64,000 bases of DNA from Tenacibaculum piscium (GTDB lineage: Bacteria; Bacteroidota; Bacteroidia; Flavobacteriales; Flavobacteriaceae): positions 253,839 through 317,838 of the forward strand of contig NZ_JAJGWT010000001.1 in NCBI RefSeq assembly GCF_021390715.1. Reading direction: 5' to 3'. Made by a program: the position numbers and the translations under genes. The notes under the pieces were generated by a model. It searched no databases and was not told where the DNA came from. It saw nothing but the letters and a program-made list of their open reading frames with translations. Positions 45,590-55,273 of the stretch are shown here, piece by piece; within the stretch, counting starts at the first letter, position 1, and every line of letters starts with the position of its first letter.

Positions 45590-45661
45590 CAAGCTTTTAA
45601 ATTTGCGTATCAAAAGATACTTATAAAAACGATTTTTAGTTGCTCAAGATTTTTAAATATT

Positions 45662-45669
45662 TACTTTTG
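45662..45669 (+). promoter_or_regulatory. Promoter -7 element of the LRR gene
   Basis: TACTTTTG matches TAnnTTTG, ending 23 bases before the ATG. Confidence 0.5.
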
Positions 45670-45692
45670 CAGAAATCCTAAATCCCCCAATT

Positions 45693-46625
45693 ATGAACAT
45701 CCGATTTTCTTCTTTTTTACTATTTATAGTATTTTTTAATGTCGCTATAAACGCTCAAGAAACCATTCTAATTCCTGATATCGGACTCGAAGAATGTTTA
45801 ATTGATTTAGATATTGATTCGAATGGTTTAAATGGAAATATTTTAGTTAGTGATGCAAAATATGTAATTAATTTAAACATCAATAATCCGATAACTAATA
45901 AATTATTGCCCAACGTACATTCTAAAATTAAAGATTTAACAGGACTTGAAAGTTTTCCAAATTTAAAACGATTGGATTGTTTTAATAATAATCTTACAAA
46001 ATTAGATTTATCAAAAAGTACGTCTATTACTTTTTTGAATTGTAATGATAATAAAATAACAAAACTTGATCTTAGTAAAAATACCAAATTAGCCTACGTA
46101 AGTTGTGATAATAATCAATTAAATACGTTACTTCTTGGAGATAATCCGAATCTTGAAAGCCTATATTCAAGCTTTAATACATTGACTTATTTAGATGTTT
46201 CTGGCTGTTCAAAGTTAGAGAGTTTGGACACTTCTGGCAATGATATAAATATGATTCGGGTAAATAATACTCAATTAAATACACCGCCTCAAGGATGGTA
46301 TAAAGATGAAAAAACAATTTATAGTACGACAAAAATAGCTACAAAACCAACTATAAAATCGGTTACAGAACCAGTTACAAAATTGACAAATTCAACTGTT
46401 ATTATCGCTAAAGCGGATAAAAAAACAGCTCAAATTATCAAAAATAATACTGAAAAAACAATCGAAATGAAACAACAAATTGTTGCAGAATTTGAAGCCG
46501 AAGTTTTAAATGAACTACATCTAAATAAAATCAAAAATAAAGTACTTAAAAAATATTCAATAACATCTGAAGAGTTATCAGAATGGCTAAAAAAATATAA
46601 CAAACGAATTGACTATTCTAAATAA
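45693..46625 (+). CDS. Secreted leucine-rich-repeat protein
   Basis: A 310-residue protein with a signal peptide (FLLFIVFFNVAINAQ, cleavage after NAQ) and about five leucine-rich repeats of about 21 residues between residues 85 and 190 (for example LKRLDCFNNNLTKLDLSKST and FLNCNDNKITKLDLSKNTKL). A Thr/Lys-rich linker follows, then a charged helical C-terminus ending LSEWLKKYNKRIDYSK. No T9SS sorting domain is seen. It is probably periplasmic or surface-associated; its partner is unknown. Confidence 0.85.
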   Translation: MNIRFSSFLLFIVFFNVAINAQETILIPDIGLEECLIDLDIDSNGLNGNILVSDAKYVINLNINNPITNKLLPNVHSKIKDLTGLESFPNLKRLDCFNNNLTKLDLSKSTSITFLNCNDNKITKLDLSKNTKLAYVSCDNNQLNTLLLGDNPNLESLYSSFNTLTYLDVSGCSKLESLDTSGNDINMIRVNNTQLNTPPQGWYKDEKTIYSTTKIATKPTIKSVTEPVTKLTNSTVIIAKADKKTAQIIKNNTEKTIEMKQQIVAEFEAEVLNELHLNKIKNKVLKKYSITSEELSEWLKKYNKRIDYSK

Positions 46626-46653
46626 ATTATATGATTTACGGGAATAATTCACA

Positions 46654-46688
46654 AAAAAAAACCAACGATAATCGCTGGTTTTTTTTGT
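46654..46688. terminator. Bidirectional terminator between the LRR gene and clpX
   Basis: AAAACCAACGAT and TCGCTGGTTTT pair with one mismatch, flanked by A and T runs, between converging genes. Confidence 0.88.
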
Positions 46689-46712
46689 TATTCTTACTTT
46701 ATAATCAAAAAA

Positions 46713-47951
46713 TTAAGACCCTGCTCTTAATTTCTTTAATGCTGATTTTGTAACCTTCGATTCGGCATATTTTCTGGTAACCTTTAATTCTTTTTCATCA
46801 GAACTTGGCATATCAAACATCGCATCTGTTAAAATTGCTTCACATAAAGAACGCAATCCACGAGCGCCTAATTTATATTCAATTGCCTTATCTACAATGT
46901 ATTGCATTGCATCTTCGGTTAAAGAAAAAGCTACATCATCCATCGCAAATAACTTCGTGTATTGCTTTATAATAGAATTTTTAGGTTCTGTTAAAATAGC
47001 ACGCAATGTTTTTGCATCTAGCGGATTCATGTAACTTAATACAGGTAAACGTCCAATAATTTCAGGAATTAATCCAAAAGATTTTAAATCCGAAGGAATA
47101 ATATATTGTAATAAATTAGTTTCATCAACTTTATCTTCATCAATAGATGCACTATATCCAACCGATTGCATATTTAAACGCTTGCTGATAATTCTTTCAA
47201 TTCCTGAAAAAGCACCTCCTGCGATAAATAAAATTTCTTTGGTATTTACTTCAATAAATTTTTGATCGGGATGTTTTCTTCCACCTTTCGGAGCAACATT
47301 TACTACCGAACCTTCTAATAATTTTAGCAATGCTTGTTGCACTCCTTCTCCTGATACATCACGTGTAATTGATGGATTATCACCTTTACGAGCAATTTTA
47401 TCAATTTCATCAATAAAAACAATTCCTCGTTCTGCTTTTTCTACATCATAATCTGCTGCTTGCAACAGACGACTTAAAATACTTTCAACATCTTCTCCAA
47501 CATATCCTGCTTGGGTTAAAACCGTGGCATCAACAATAGAAAAAGGGACATTTAACATTCTAGCAATAGTACGTGCCATTAAGGTTTTTCCTGTTCCTGT
47601 TTCTCCTACTAAAATGATGTTTGATTTCTCAATTTCTACCTCATCTTCATCATCTTTGGTTTGCAATAATCGTTTATAATGATTATAAACCGCTACCGAC
47701 ATCCCTCTTTTAGTAGCATCTTGTCCGATGATATATTCATCTAAGAATGCTTTAATTTCTTTGGGTTTTTTAAGGGTTAAATCTTTGGGTAAACTTGATG
47801 CTATTGCTTCGGATACTTCTTCAGCTACAATTCCGTGCGCTTGTTCTATACATTTATCGCAAATATGTGCGTCCATCCCAGCGATTAATAAATCGGTTTC
47901 TGGTTTTTTACGCCCACAAAAGGAACATTGTAAGTTTTCTTCTTTCGACAT
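46713..47951 (-). CDS. clpX: ATP-dependent Clp protease ATP-binding subunit ClpX
   Basis: AAA+ unfoldase delivering substrates to ClpP. The 412-residue protein has an N-terminal zinc-binding domain with all four cysteines ([10 protein letters not shown], then ICDKC), Walker [16 protein letters not shown], Walker [14 protein letters not shown], the pore-loop [11 protein letters not shown] and sensor regions ([12 protein letters not shown]). The ClpP-binding loop lies near [13 protein letters not shown]. It is downstream of clpP on the same strand with a 79-base gap. Confidence 0.97.
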   Translation of the reverse strand: MSKEENLQCSFCGRKKPETDLLIAGMDAHICDKCIEQAHGIVAEEVSEAIASSLPKDLTLKKPKEIKAFLDEYIIGQDATKRGMSVAVYNHYKRLLQTKDDEDEVEIEKSNIILVGETGTGKTLMARTIARMLNVPFSIVDATVLTQAGYVGEDVESILSRLLQAADYDVEKAERGIVFIDEIDKIARKGDNPSITRDVSGEGVQQALLKLLEGSVVNVAPKGGRKHPDQKFIEVNTKEILFIAGGAFSGIERIISKRLNMQSVGYSASIDEDKVDETNLLQYIIPSDLKSFGLIPEIIGRLPVLSYMNPLDAKTLRAILTEPKNSIIKQYTKLFAMDDVAFSLTEDAMQYIVDKAIEYKLGARGLRSLCEAILTDAMFDMPSSDEKELKVTRKYAESKVTKSALKKLRAGS

Positions 47952-48030
47952 GCTACTAACTTGTTATTCTTAGTTTTTTACAAAAATATTCTTAGAGATT
48001 GTTAAAGATTCTTTTTGTAATCAAGAAAAA

Positions 48031-48690
48031 TTATTTTCTTATTAAAATTTCATCTACCATTCCGTATGCTTTTGCTTCGTCTGCTTTCATCCAATAATCT
48101 CTATCAGAATCTTGTTGTACTTTTTCAAAAGTTTGCCCTGAATGATTGGCAATAATATCGTATAATTCTGTTTTTAATTTCCCGATTTCTTTTACGGTAA
48201 TTTCCATATCAGAAGCTTGTCCTTGTGCGCCTCCCATTGGTTGATGAATCATAATACGAGAGTGTGGCAATGCAGAACGTTTTCCTTTTGCACCTGCACA
48301 CATTAATACAGCTCCCATCGAGGCTGCCATTCCTGTACAAATTGTAGCGACATCTGGCTTGATAAATTGCATGGTATCGTAAATTCCTAAACCTGCGTAC
48401 ACGCCTCCACCTGGAGAATTAATATAAATTGAAATATCTTTATTGGCATCTACGCTTTCTAAGAATAATAATTGAGCCTGAATTACATTGGCAACTTGGT
48501 CGTTAACACCCGTACCTAAAAAGATAATTCTGTCCATCATTAAACGAGAAAAAACATCCATTTGGGTAATATTCATTTGACGTTCTTCCATAATATATGG
48601 CGTTAAACTACTGGTTATTTTCCCTAAATATGTACTATTTATTCCGTGCTCTTTTGTTGCGTATTTTTCGAATTCTTTTCCGTAATCCAT
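48031..48690 (-). CDS. clpP: ATP-dependent Clp protease proteolytic subunit
   Basis: Serine peptidase chamber partner of ClpX. The 219-residue protein has the catalytic Ser124 in GMAASMGAVLMCAG and His149 in PHSRIMIHQPMGGAQ; the Asp lies toward the C-terminus. The oxyanion-region INSPGGGVYAGLGIYDTM is present. It is the middle gene of the tig-clpP-clpX cluster, although a terminator-like hairpin separates it from tig. Confidence 0.97.
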   Translation of the reverse strand: MDYGKEFEKYATKEHGINSTYLGKITSSLTPYIMEERQMNITQMDVFSRLMMDRIIFLGTGVNDQVANVIQAQLLFLESVDANKDISIYINSPGGGVYAGLGIYDTMQFIKPDVATICTGMAASMGAVLMCAGAKGKRSALPHSRIMIHQPMGGAQGQASDMEITVKEIGKLKTELYDIIANHSGQTFEKVQQDSDRDYWMKADEAKAYGMVDEILIRK

Positions 48691-48778
48691 TTTGAAAATG
48701 TTTTTTGGGTTATAATGTTGTAAATATAAGAACTATTTTTTTAGTATTTGACTAGTATTTTAGTCGTTTTTGTGGCTA

Positions 48779-48808
48779 AAAAAACCCGAATTTACATTCA
48801 GGTTTTTT
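48779..48808 (-). terminator. tig terminator
   Basis: On the minus strand AAAACCTGAAT pairs with ATTCGGGTTTT (one G-T pair), followed by T, between tig and clpP. Confidence 0.85.
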
Positions 48809-48830
48809 GTTGATAACAATTAAAAAACTG

Positions 48831-50153
48831 TTATTTATATACTTCTTTTACGAAATCTTCATAAGAAAGTTCTTTGCTATCGAACGTTATTTTTTCTTTA
48901 TAGAAAGCTAATAATTTATGACTAATTAACTGAGCTTGTAACTTTTGAGCTTCTTCTTGATTTTGAAGAACTCTCGCAGCGATATCGTTTAATTCTTTTT
49001 CTTCAGGATTCATGTTTCCAAATTGTGCCATTTGCGAACGGATAAATCCTTTTGCGTAATCAACTAATTCGGCATATTCTAATTTGATATCGTTATCTCT
49101 CATAATCTTTCCTTCGATTAATTGGTAACGTAATCCTTTTTCTGATTTTTCATATTCTGCGGCTGCTTCTTCAATTGTTAATTGTTTTTGACCAGCAGTT
49201 TGTAACCATTTTTGTAAAAATTCTTTTGGTAAATCAAACGTTGTATTTTCGACTAAGTTTTCAGTAATTGCGTTTAACAATTGCTGATCTGCTTGTTGTT
49301 CGAATTGTTTTTCAGCATCTTCTTTAATTTTACCTTTTAATTCATCTACTGAAGTTACACTTCCATCAGCAAATAATTTATCGAATAATTCTTTTTCTAA
49401 AGGAGCTGGTTCTGTTTTTGTAACGGCATCAATGGTAAAAGATACAGGTACAGCTAAACCATGAACAGCTTCATGAGGTACGCCTAAAGCTTCTTGTAAT
49501 TTATGTTCATCAGCAAATAATCCTTTTGTTTCTAAAGATAAAACATCACCAACTTTAGCGCCTACAAATTTTTTCAAGTTTTCTTCACCTGAAATTTCTT
49601 TTACAGAAATAGTTGCTTTTTTGTTGATTTCTTTTTCTTCATTTACAAAAGTTCCTGTGATGTTAGCATCATCATCAGCAGTTTCTACTGGTAATTGATT
49701 TCCAAAACGAGCTTGAATATTTTCTACTTCTTTATCTAATAATTCATCGGTAGCAATAATATTATATTGAACGACTTTTTTAGCAGGAGCTAAATCTACC
49801 TCAAATTTAGGTGCTAATCCTATTTCAAATTCGAAAGAAAATTCTTCAGCATCCCAATTTAATTCGTCCTTCATTTTAGGCAACGGATTTCCTAAAAGGT
49901 CTAATTTTTGTTGTGCTAAATAGTTATTTAATGAGTTTTGTAACACTTTGTTTACCTCCTCAATCACGATTGCTTTTTCGTGTTGTTTTTTAATCATTCC
50001 CATTGGCACTTGCCCTTTTCTGAATCCAGGAATGTCTGTTTTTTTACGTTTTTCTTCTAATTGTCTTGTTACGTTTGCTTGATAATCTTCAGCAACGATA
50101 TCTATTTTTACAACAGCGTTTAACGCGTCTATGTCTTGTTTTGTTATGTTCAT
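48831..50153 (-). CDS. tig: Trigger factor
   Basis: Ribosome-bound chaperone for nascent chains. The 440-residue protein has the N-terminal ribosome-docking signature PGFRKGQVPMGMI, a divergent FKBP-like middle domain (about 150-250) and a long helical C-terminal domain rich in Glu/Lys/Gln (QWLQTAGQKQ appears as KWLQTAGQKQLTIEEAAAEY). It heads the tig-clpP-clpX cluster, linking folding to proteolysis. Confidence 0.95.
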   Translation of the reverse strand: MNITKQDIDALNAVVKIDIVAEDYQANVTRQLEEKRKKTDIPGFRKGQVPMGMIKKQHEKAIVIEEVNKVLQNSLNNYLAQQKLDLLGNPLPKMKDELNWDAEEFSFEFEIGLAPKFEVDLAPAKKVVQYNIIATDELLDKEVENIQARFGNQLPVETADDDANITGTFVNEEKEINKKATISVKEISGEENLKKFVGAKVGDVLSLETKGLFADEHKLQEALGVPHEAVHGLAVPVSFTIDAVTKTEPAPLEKELFDKLFADGSVTSVDELKGKIKEDAEKQFEQQADQQLLNAITENLVENTTFDLPKEFLQKWLQTAGQKQLTIEEAAAEYEKSEKGLRYQLIEGKIMRDNDIKLEYAELVDYAKGFIRSQMAQFGNMNPEEKELNDIAARVLQNQEEAQKLQAQLISHKLLAFYKEKITFDSKELSYEDFVKEVYK

Positions 50154-50182
50154 CTTTAAATATATTTCTTTAAAATCGGGTG

Positions 50183-50190
50183 CAAAATTA
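50183..50190 (-). promoter_or_regulatory. tig promoter -7 element
   Basis: On the minus strand TAATTTTG matches TAnnTTTG, 29 bases before the tig start. Confidence 0.5.
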
Positions 50191-50255
50191 GGTTATTTTT
50201 ACCTTTTTCACAAAGGGTTTAAATGTTTCGTTTTCAGTTATTTTTAGGTTTCTTT

Positions 50256-50597
50256 TTAATCTTCTTTTAACACCGAAAATAAGGCAGAACGAAATATTGA
50301 TAATAGCACACTAAATAAAAGTGCGGTAAAAAATCCGTTTACGGCAAATCCTGTAACTAAATTATCTGCTAATAAAATAACAATTGCGTTAATTACAAAC
50401 AGAAATAATCCGAGCGTTACAATGGTTGCTGGCAAGGTAAAAAATACCAGTAACGGACGTACAAACATATTTAATAATGAAATTACTAATCCTACAATTA
50501 TCGCGGTGTAATAATCGGTTACCGATACGCCTGGTAAAAATTCGGCTAATAAAAAAACGGCTAAGGCGGTTAATAAAATTTTTAAAAATATATTCAT
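50256..50597 (-). CDS. Small four-helix membrane protein (Phage_holin_4_2 family)
   Basis: A 113-residue protein made almost wholly of four hydrophobic helices (FLKILLTALAVFLLAEFLPG, YYTAIIVGLVISLLNMFVRP, LPATIVTLGLFLFVINAIVI and the C-terminal VNGFFTALLFSVLLSIFRSA). It resembles the family often named phage holin 4 superfamily or DUF360, which is widespread in chromosomes with no link to phage. Its function is unknown. No phage genes are near, so the holin name should not be taken literally. Confidence 0.8.
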   Translation of the reverse strand: MNIFLKILLTALAVFLLAEFLPGVSVTDYYTAIIVGLVISLLNMFVRPLLVFFTLPATIVTLGLFLFVINAIVILLADNLVTGFAVNGFFTALLFSVLLSIFRSALFSVLKED

Positions 50598-50817
50598 TTT
50601 GAGTGATTTTTAAGTGATTACTGATTCTTTTTTAAGTGATTCTTTTTTAGATGTTAGTTTTAGGGCGATAATTATACCAATTTTAAAAATACTGTAATTT
50701 TGGCAGGTTTTTAGTTTTTTCCTGATTAAAAACTGTTAAAACAGTCAGAAATCATCTTGAATTGTATAAAATATAGTAATATACGCCTAAATTTCAGATT
50801 TAATTAAGCTTTTTTAT

Positions 50818-51258
50818 ATGTTAGAAACAATCATTTTAAGCCCAGAAAACAAACCTAGTAGCTTTGAAAAATCAGCAATAGTCGATTTTCTATACGATAA
50901 TCTTGAGCAATATGGCGATTCAAAAAAAGACATCGAAAAAGCGATTGATTATTCTTTAAAAAATTTCAAATCATTTGGTGGTTTTGTAATGATTCTAAAA
51001 ATCGATACCATTATTAAAGGAATTGCCGTTATAAATCAAACAGGAATGGGAAGTTATATTCCTGAAAATATTTTAGTTTATATTGCTATCAATAAAAATT
51101 TTAGAGGTAAAGGTTTGGGTGAAAAATTAATGAAGGAAGTAATTAAACATACAAAAGGGGATATCGCATTACATGTAGCTCCGGAGAATCCTGCAAAATA
51201 TCTTTATGAAAAAGTAGGTTTTGCAACTCCTTATTTAGAAATGAGATTAAAAAAATAA
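50818..51258 (+). CDS. GNAT-family N-acetyltransferase
   Basis: A 146-residue protein with the GNAT acetyl-CoA motif: LVYIAINKNFRGKGLGEKLM at about 88-107, then IALHVAPENPAKYLYEKVGF near the end. Its substrate is unknown. It stands alone, followed by a degenerate AAGGGGTT palindrome. Confidence 0.88.
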   Translation: MLETIILSPENKPSSFEKSAIVDFLYDNLEQYGDSKKDIEKAIDYSLKNFKSFGGFVMILKIDTIIKGIAVINQTGMGSYIPENILVYIAINKNFRGKGLGEKLMKEVIKHTKGDIALHVAPENPAKYLYEKVGFATPYLEMRLKK

Positions 51259-51262
51259 CGGC

Positions 51263-51280
51263 AAAAGGTTAAAACCCCTT
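51263..51280. repeat. AAGGGGTT palindrome, copy 7 (degenerate)
   Basis: AAAAGGTT, AA, AACCCCTT, followed by GCCTTAC. It begins four bases after the GNAT stop codon. Confidence 0.6.
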
Positions 51281-51321
51281 GCCTTACTATTTTAACGTTC
51301 CAACAATTTTTGGAATAAAAT

Positions 51322-52092
51322 TTAAACTCTTATAAAATCAATAGCTTCTTGATAAAAATCGGTTGGATTTTCGGCATGTAACCAATGTCCAGCATTTGCA
51401 ATTGTTTTAATAATTGCTTTTGGAAAATGTGCTTCAATAAGTGACGTTTCATTTTGGGAAATATAGCCAGAATTTTCGCCTTTTAAAAATAACGTATCGC
51501 CTTCAAAAACAGTAAATGAAGGCAATGCTTCGCCGACTTCATTATTATTTTCAGTTAATGACGTTAAATTAAAACGAAAAGCAAATTCTTCTTTTGTTTT
51601 TCGATAAACGTTTTTCAATAAAAATTGTCGAATGCCAAGTTCAGGAATTAATATTTTTAATTTCTCATCAATCAAATTTCGAGAATTTTGTACCGTAAAA
51701 TCAATAGAATTTAAAGCCTCTAAAATATCGTGATGATGTGGCGGATACATTTTTGGTGAAATATCAGCAACAATTAATTTATGTACCAAATCAGGATATT
51801 GAGTAGCAAATAACATGGCTGTTTTTCCACCCATCGAATGCCCTAATAAAACAATATTTTCTAAATGATAATGAGCAATATAATGCTGTAAATCTTCGAC
51901 CATTAATTCATAATCAAAAGCATCAGAATGAAAACTACGACCATGATTTCGCTGGTCAATTAAATGAACTTCAAAACCATCTTCGGCAAATTTATTGGCG
52001 TGACTTTTCCAATTATCGCCCATACCAAAATATCCGTGTAAAATCAACAACGGCTTCCCCGCTCCTAGTATTTTAGAATGTAGAATTTGCAT
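51322..52092 (-). CDS. Alpha/beta hydrolase (YbfF-like esterase)
   Basis: A 256-residue alpha/beta hydrolase. The oxyanion motif is LHGYFGMGDNWKS, the nucleophile elbow is GHSMGGKTAM, and the C-terminal His is in NAGHWLHAENPTDFYQEA; DQRNHGRS is also conserved. This pattern is like E. coli YbfF, an esterase acting on acyl-CoA and other esters. It lies one base from the pdxJ stop on the same strand, so the two are cotranscribed. Confidence 0.88.
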   Translation of the reverse strand: MQILHSKILGAGKPLLILHGYFGMGDNWKSHANKFAEDGFEVHLIDQRNHGRSFHSDAFDYELMVEDLQHYIAHYHLENIVLLGHSMGGKTAMLFATQYPDLVHKLIVADISPKMYPPHHHDILEALNSIDFTVQNSRNLIDEKLKILIPELGIRQFLLKNVYRKTKEEFAFRFNLTSLTENNNEVGEALPSFTVFEGDTLFLKGENSGYISQNETSLIEAHFPKAIIKTIANAGHWLHAENPTDFYQEAIDFIRV

Positions 52093-52093
52093 A

Positions 52094-52807
52094 TTATTTT
52101 AATTTATCAAGATACATATTCACCACATTTTCCAATCCTAAATATAAAGATTCCGAAATAAGCGCATGACCAATAGAAACTTCCGCTAAGTTCGGAATGT
52201 TTTCTTTGAAAAATTTGATATTTTCCAAACTTAAATCGTGTCCTGCATTAATTCCTAAGCCCAATTTATGCGCTAAAATTGCAGCATCGGTATACGGTTG
52301 TATCGCTTTTTTATTTCCCAAAGCATATTGCGTTGCAAATTCTTCGGTATATAATTCAATTCTATCGGCACCTGTTTTTGCGGCTGCCTCAATCAATTTG
52401 GCATCAGTATCAATAAAAATAGAGGTTCTTATGCCATTGTTTTTAAATTCCGTAATCACTTCCTGCAAATACGATTGATTTGAAACCGTATCCCAACCCG
52501 CATTTGACGTTAAATTATCAATAGCATCAGGCACTAAAGTTACTTGCGTTGGCTTTATTTCCAATACCATTTTCATAAATTTATCAATAGGATTTCCTTC
52601 AATATTATATTCCGTGGTAACGATAGCTTTTAAATCATACGCATCTTGATAGCGAATATGACGCTCATCAGGTCTTGGATGAATCGTAATTCCTTGTGCT
52701 CCAAAACTTTCAATATCAGTGGCTACTTGCAATAAATTTGGCGTATCTCCTCCTCTAGAATTACGCAATGTTGCAATTTTATTAATATTTACACTTAACT
52801 TTGTCAT
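52094..52807 (-). CDS. pdxJ: Pyridoxine 5'-phosphate synthase
   Basis: Condenses 1-deoxyxylulose 5-phosphate with 3-amino-2-oxopropyl phosphate in vitamin B6 synthesis. The 237-residue protein has [57 protein letters not shown] and the [13 protein letters not shown] and [11 protein letters not shown] phosphate-binding motifs. It is the first gene of the pair with the hydrolase. Confidence 0.96.
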   Translation of the reverse strand: MTKLSVNINKIATLRNSRGGDTPNLLQVATDIESFGAQGITIHPRPDERHIRYQDAYDLKAIVTTEYNIEGNPIDKFMKMVLEIKPTQVTLVPDAIDNLTSNAGWDTVSNQSYLQEVITEFKNNGIRTSIFIDTDAKLIEAAAKTGADRIELYTEEFATQYALGNKKAIQPYTDAAILAHKLGLGINAGHDLSLENIKFFKENIPNLAEVSIGHALISESLYLGLENVVNMYLDKLK

Positions 52808-52824
52808 CTCATAAAATTAAGTTA

Positions 52825-52832
52825 CAAAGATA
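52825..52832 (-). promoter_or_regulatory. pdxJ promoter -7 element
   Basis: On the minus strand TATCTTTG matches TAnnTTTG, 17 bases before the pdxJ start. Confidence 0.5.
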
Positions 52833-52866
52833 AATCATTAAAACTTTTTAAACTATATTCGTAGTG

Positions 52867-53532
52867 ATGAATATCAACGACTTTATACTAGACGAAATTA
52901 AAGCACTTACTTTAAAAAGCACCGTGAAAAAGGCGCAAAAAGTTTGTGCAAAATTACCAATAACACATATTCCGATTGTTGAAAACGGACGGTTACTTGG
53001 CTGTTTTCCCGAAAGCGACATTCAAACAATTCAAGATAAAAATCAAGAGCTTCGTGAATATTCATATTTATTAGCCCAATTTCATGCAAGAGAAAAAGAT
53101 ACGTTACTCGATTTAATCGTCCTTTTTGCCGATAATGATTGCAATGTAATTCCCGTGTTAAATCAAGAAATGACCTATATCGGATACTACGAATTAAGCG
53201 ATATTTTAGATGCCTTTGCCGACAGTCCTTTCTTACATAATGAAAGCGAAACTTTAATTGTCAGCAAAAACAAAAGTGATTATTCAATGAGTCAAATTGC
53301 TCAAATTGTAGAGGCTAGCGGTGGAAAATTACTCGGACTTTATATTTCTTCACAAGATAATACACACGATACCGTACAAGTTACCTTAAAAGTAATCACA
53401 GAAGATATTAATGAAATTATCCAGACTTTTAGACGCTATGATTATCAAATTATAACCCAACATCAAGATGATTTTTATCTCGAAGAATTAAAAGATAGAG
53501 CCTCTTATTTAAGAAAATATTTAGATATGTAA
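52867..53532 (+). CDS. CBS-domain protein with ACT-like C-terminus
   Basis: A 221-residue cytoplasmic protein. A CBS pair occupies residues 1-120 (THIPIVENGRLLGCFPESDI, then DNDCNVIPVLNQEMTYIGYY) and an ACT-like region residues 140-210 (SQIAQIVEASGGKLLGLYIS, then VTLKVITEDINEIIQTFRRY). CBS domains usually bind adenine nucleotides. It begins an envelope cluster with nadK and the following genes and is divergent from pdxJ. The ATG is chosen over a GTG three bases earlier. The exact function is unknown. Confidence 0.85.
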   Translation: MNINDFILDEIKALTLKSTVKKAQKVCAKLPITHIPIVENGRLLGCFPESDIQTIQDKNQELREYSYLLAQFHAREKDTLLDLIVLFADNDCNVIPVLNQEMTYIGYYELSDILDAFADSPFLHNESETLIVSKNKSDYSMSQIAQIVEASGGKLLGLYISSQDNTHDTVQVTLKVITEDINEIIQTFRRYDYQIITQHQDDFYLEELKDRASYLRKYLDM

Positions 53533-53578
53533 TTTTTTATTTTCTAACGTTTATATTTTTAATAAAACCGAATTCCAT

Positions 53579-54475
53579 TTGAAAAAAGTAGCTATTTACG
53601 GTCAATCTTATACCATTTCAGCAGAAAAAGAAATTAAAATTTTGCTATCGATATTAGAGAAAAATAATATTGTGGTATTTTTTGAAAAAGATTTTTATAA
53701 CTTACTACTAGAGAATAATTCTTTATCAAAAAAATATCCAACGTACGCACATTTTAACGATTTATCGAATACTTTCGATTTGCTATTTTCAATTGGTGGC
53801 GATGGAACAATTTTAAGAGCCGTAACCTATGTTCGAGATTTAGACATCCCGATTTTAGGAATTAATACAGGAAGATTAGGCTTCTTAGCAACCGTTCAAA
53901 AAGACCAAATTCAAGAAGCGGTCACCTTATTATTGGCCAAAGAATATACCATTCAAGAACGGTCATTATTACAAATAACAACAAGTCCGCAGGCATCAGA
54001 ATTTATAGAATTAGATTTTGCCTTAAATGAAATCACCATTGCACGAAGAAATACCACGTCGATGATTGGCGTAAAAACCTACTTAAACAACGAATATCTA
54101 ACCAATTATTGGGCAGATGGTTTAATTATCTCAACACCAACAGGCTCGACAGGCTATTCATTAAGTTGCAACGGACCCGTAATGTTACCAAATTCGAAAA
54201 GCTTTGTAATTACGCCCATTGCACCGCATAATTTAAACGCCAGACCCATGGTAATTCCTGATGATACGTTTATCGAATTAGAAGTAAGTTCTCGTGAAAA
54301 AGATTATTTAATTTCCTTAGATTCCCGAATTACAACCGTTTGTGAAGGCACTAAAATTAGCATACAAAAAGCCGATTTTACCATTAAAAGTATTTTATTA
54401 ACAGGACAATCGCATTTAAAAACACTTCGAGGAAAACTTTTATGGGGCGAAGATACTCGCAATGATTCCTTATAA
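53579..54475 (+). CDS. nadK: NAD kinase (TTG start)
   Basis: Phosphorylates NAD to NADP. The 298-residue protein has the GGDGTILRAV motif, GINTGRLGFLATV, the DGLIISTPTGSTGYSLSCNG nucleotide-binding stretch and PIAPHNLNARPMVIPDD. The conserved N-terminus (KKVAIYGQSYTISAEKE) follows a TTG with no ATG nearby, so the start is TTG. It lies 46 bases after the CBS gene. Confidence 0.95.
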   Translation: MKKVAIYGQSYTISAEKEIKILLSILEKNNIVVFFEKDFYNLLLENNSLSKKYPTYAHFNDLSNTFDLLFSIGGDGTILRAVTYVRDLDIPILGINTGRLGFLATVQKDQIQEAVTLLLAKEYTIQERSLLQITTSPQASEFIELDFALNEITIARRNTTSMIGVKTYLNNEYLTNYWADGLIISTPTGSTGYSLSCNGPVMLPNSKSFVITPIAPHNLNARPMVIPDDTFIELEVSSREKDYLISLDSRITTVCEGTKISIQKADFTIKSILLTGQSHLKTLRGKLLWGEDTRNDSL

Positions 54476-54567
54476 TTCAGAATAAATAAGGCTTGTTTAC
54501 AATAAATGCTTTAAAAAAAAGTTAATCAAAAGCATATTATTAACTTTTTAAAGCAAATTCATTTAAC

Positions 54568-54575
54568 TATATTTG
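54568..54575 (+). promoter_or_regulatory. Promoter -7 element of the OMP-uppS-bamA operon
   Basis: TATATTTG matches TAnnTTTG, 15 bases before the ATG of the outer membrane protein gene. Confidence 0.55.
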
Positions 54576-54590
54576 CGAGCCATTTTTATA

Positions 54591-55271
54591 ATGAAAAAAA
54601 GATTTTTACTCATATTATTTGCTTTGATAGCAATTACATTACAATCACAAACTCACGAAGTAGGTATTCTCGTTGGGGGTACAAATTATGTGGGCGATAT
54701 TGGAAATACAACCTATATCAACCCAAATAAAGTCGGGGCGGGATTCATTTATAAATACAATTTAAATCCACGAATTGCCTTGAGGGGAACGTACACCTAT
54801 CTTCCTATTGAAGGAAAAGATGAAAAATCAAGCAATTCATTTCGAAAAAATAGAGGCTTTAAATTCTCAAATAACTTGCACGAATTGGCGCTAGGTATCG
54901 AATTTAATTTTTTCGATTACAATATCAGCAATTATAAAACACGATTTTCGCCATATATACTCGCCGAAATTGCCGTTTTTAATTACGCAAGCCCTAAAGA
55001 AAGAATCTCATCAGAAGAAATTAGTTTAAAAAATAAATCTTCATTCGCCCTACCAGTAGGAATTGGCGTGAAAGGTCGTTTAACTAGAAATTTCGCAATT
55101 GCCTTTGAAGCAGGAGTTCGCTTTGCATTTGTCGATGATATTGATTACTCAACAGATAAAATAAAAAGTTTAAACTTTGGTGGAAACGGAAACGACACCT
55201 ATATGTTTACAGGTATTTCTATAGTTTATAGCTTTGGAAGACCACCTTGTTATAAAGGATTAGCAGAATAA
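54591..55271 (+). CDS. Outer membrane beta-barrel protein (DUF6089-like)
   Basis: A 226-residue protein with a signal peptide (MKKRFLLILFALIAITLQSQ) and a small beta-barrel (EVGILVGGTNYVGDIGN, GAGFIYKYNLNPRIALRGTY, FALPVGIGVKGRLTRNFAI), ending TGISIVYSFGRPPCYKGLAE. It belongs to a Bacteroidota family regularly found just before uppS and bamA. Its role is unknown. The ATG at 54591 is chosen because an upstream frame start lies inside the promoter. Confidence 0.85.
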   Translation: MKKRFLLILFALIAITLQSQTHEVGILVGGTNYVGDIGNTTYINPNKVGAGFIYKYNLNPRIALRGTYTYLPIEGKDEKSSNSFRKNRGFKFSNNLHELALGIEFNFFDYNISNYKTRFSPYILAEIAVFNYASPKERISSEEISLKNKSSFALPVGIGVKGRLTRNFAIAFEAGVRFAFVDDIDYSTDKIKSLNFGGNGNDTYMFTGISIVYSFGRPPCYKGLAE

Positions 55272-55273
55272 AT

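Noticed and set aside
50256-50597. A phage holin marking a prophage
   Set aside because: The family is common in chromosomes, and the neighbours tig, clpP and a GNAT gene show no phage context.
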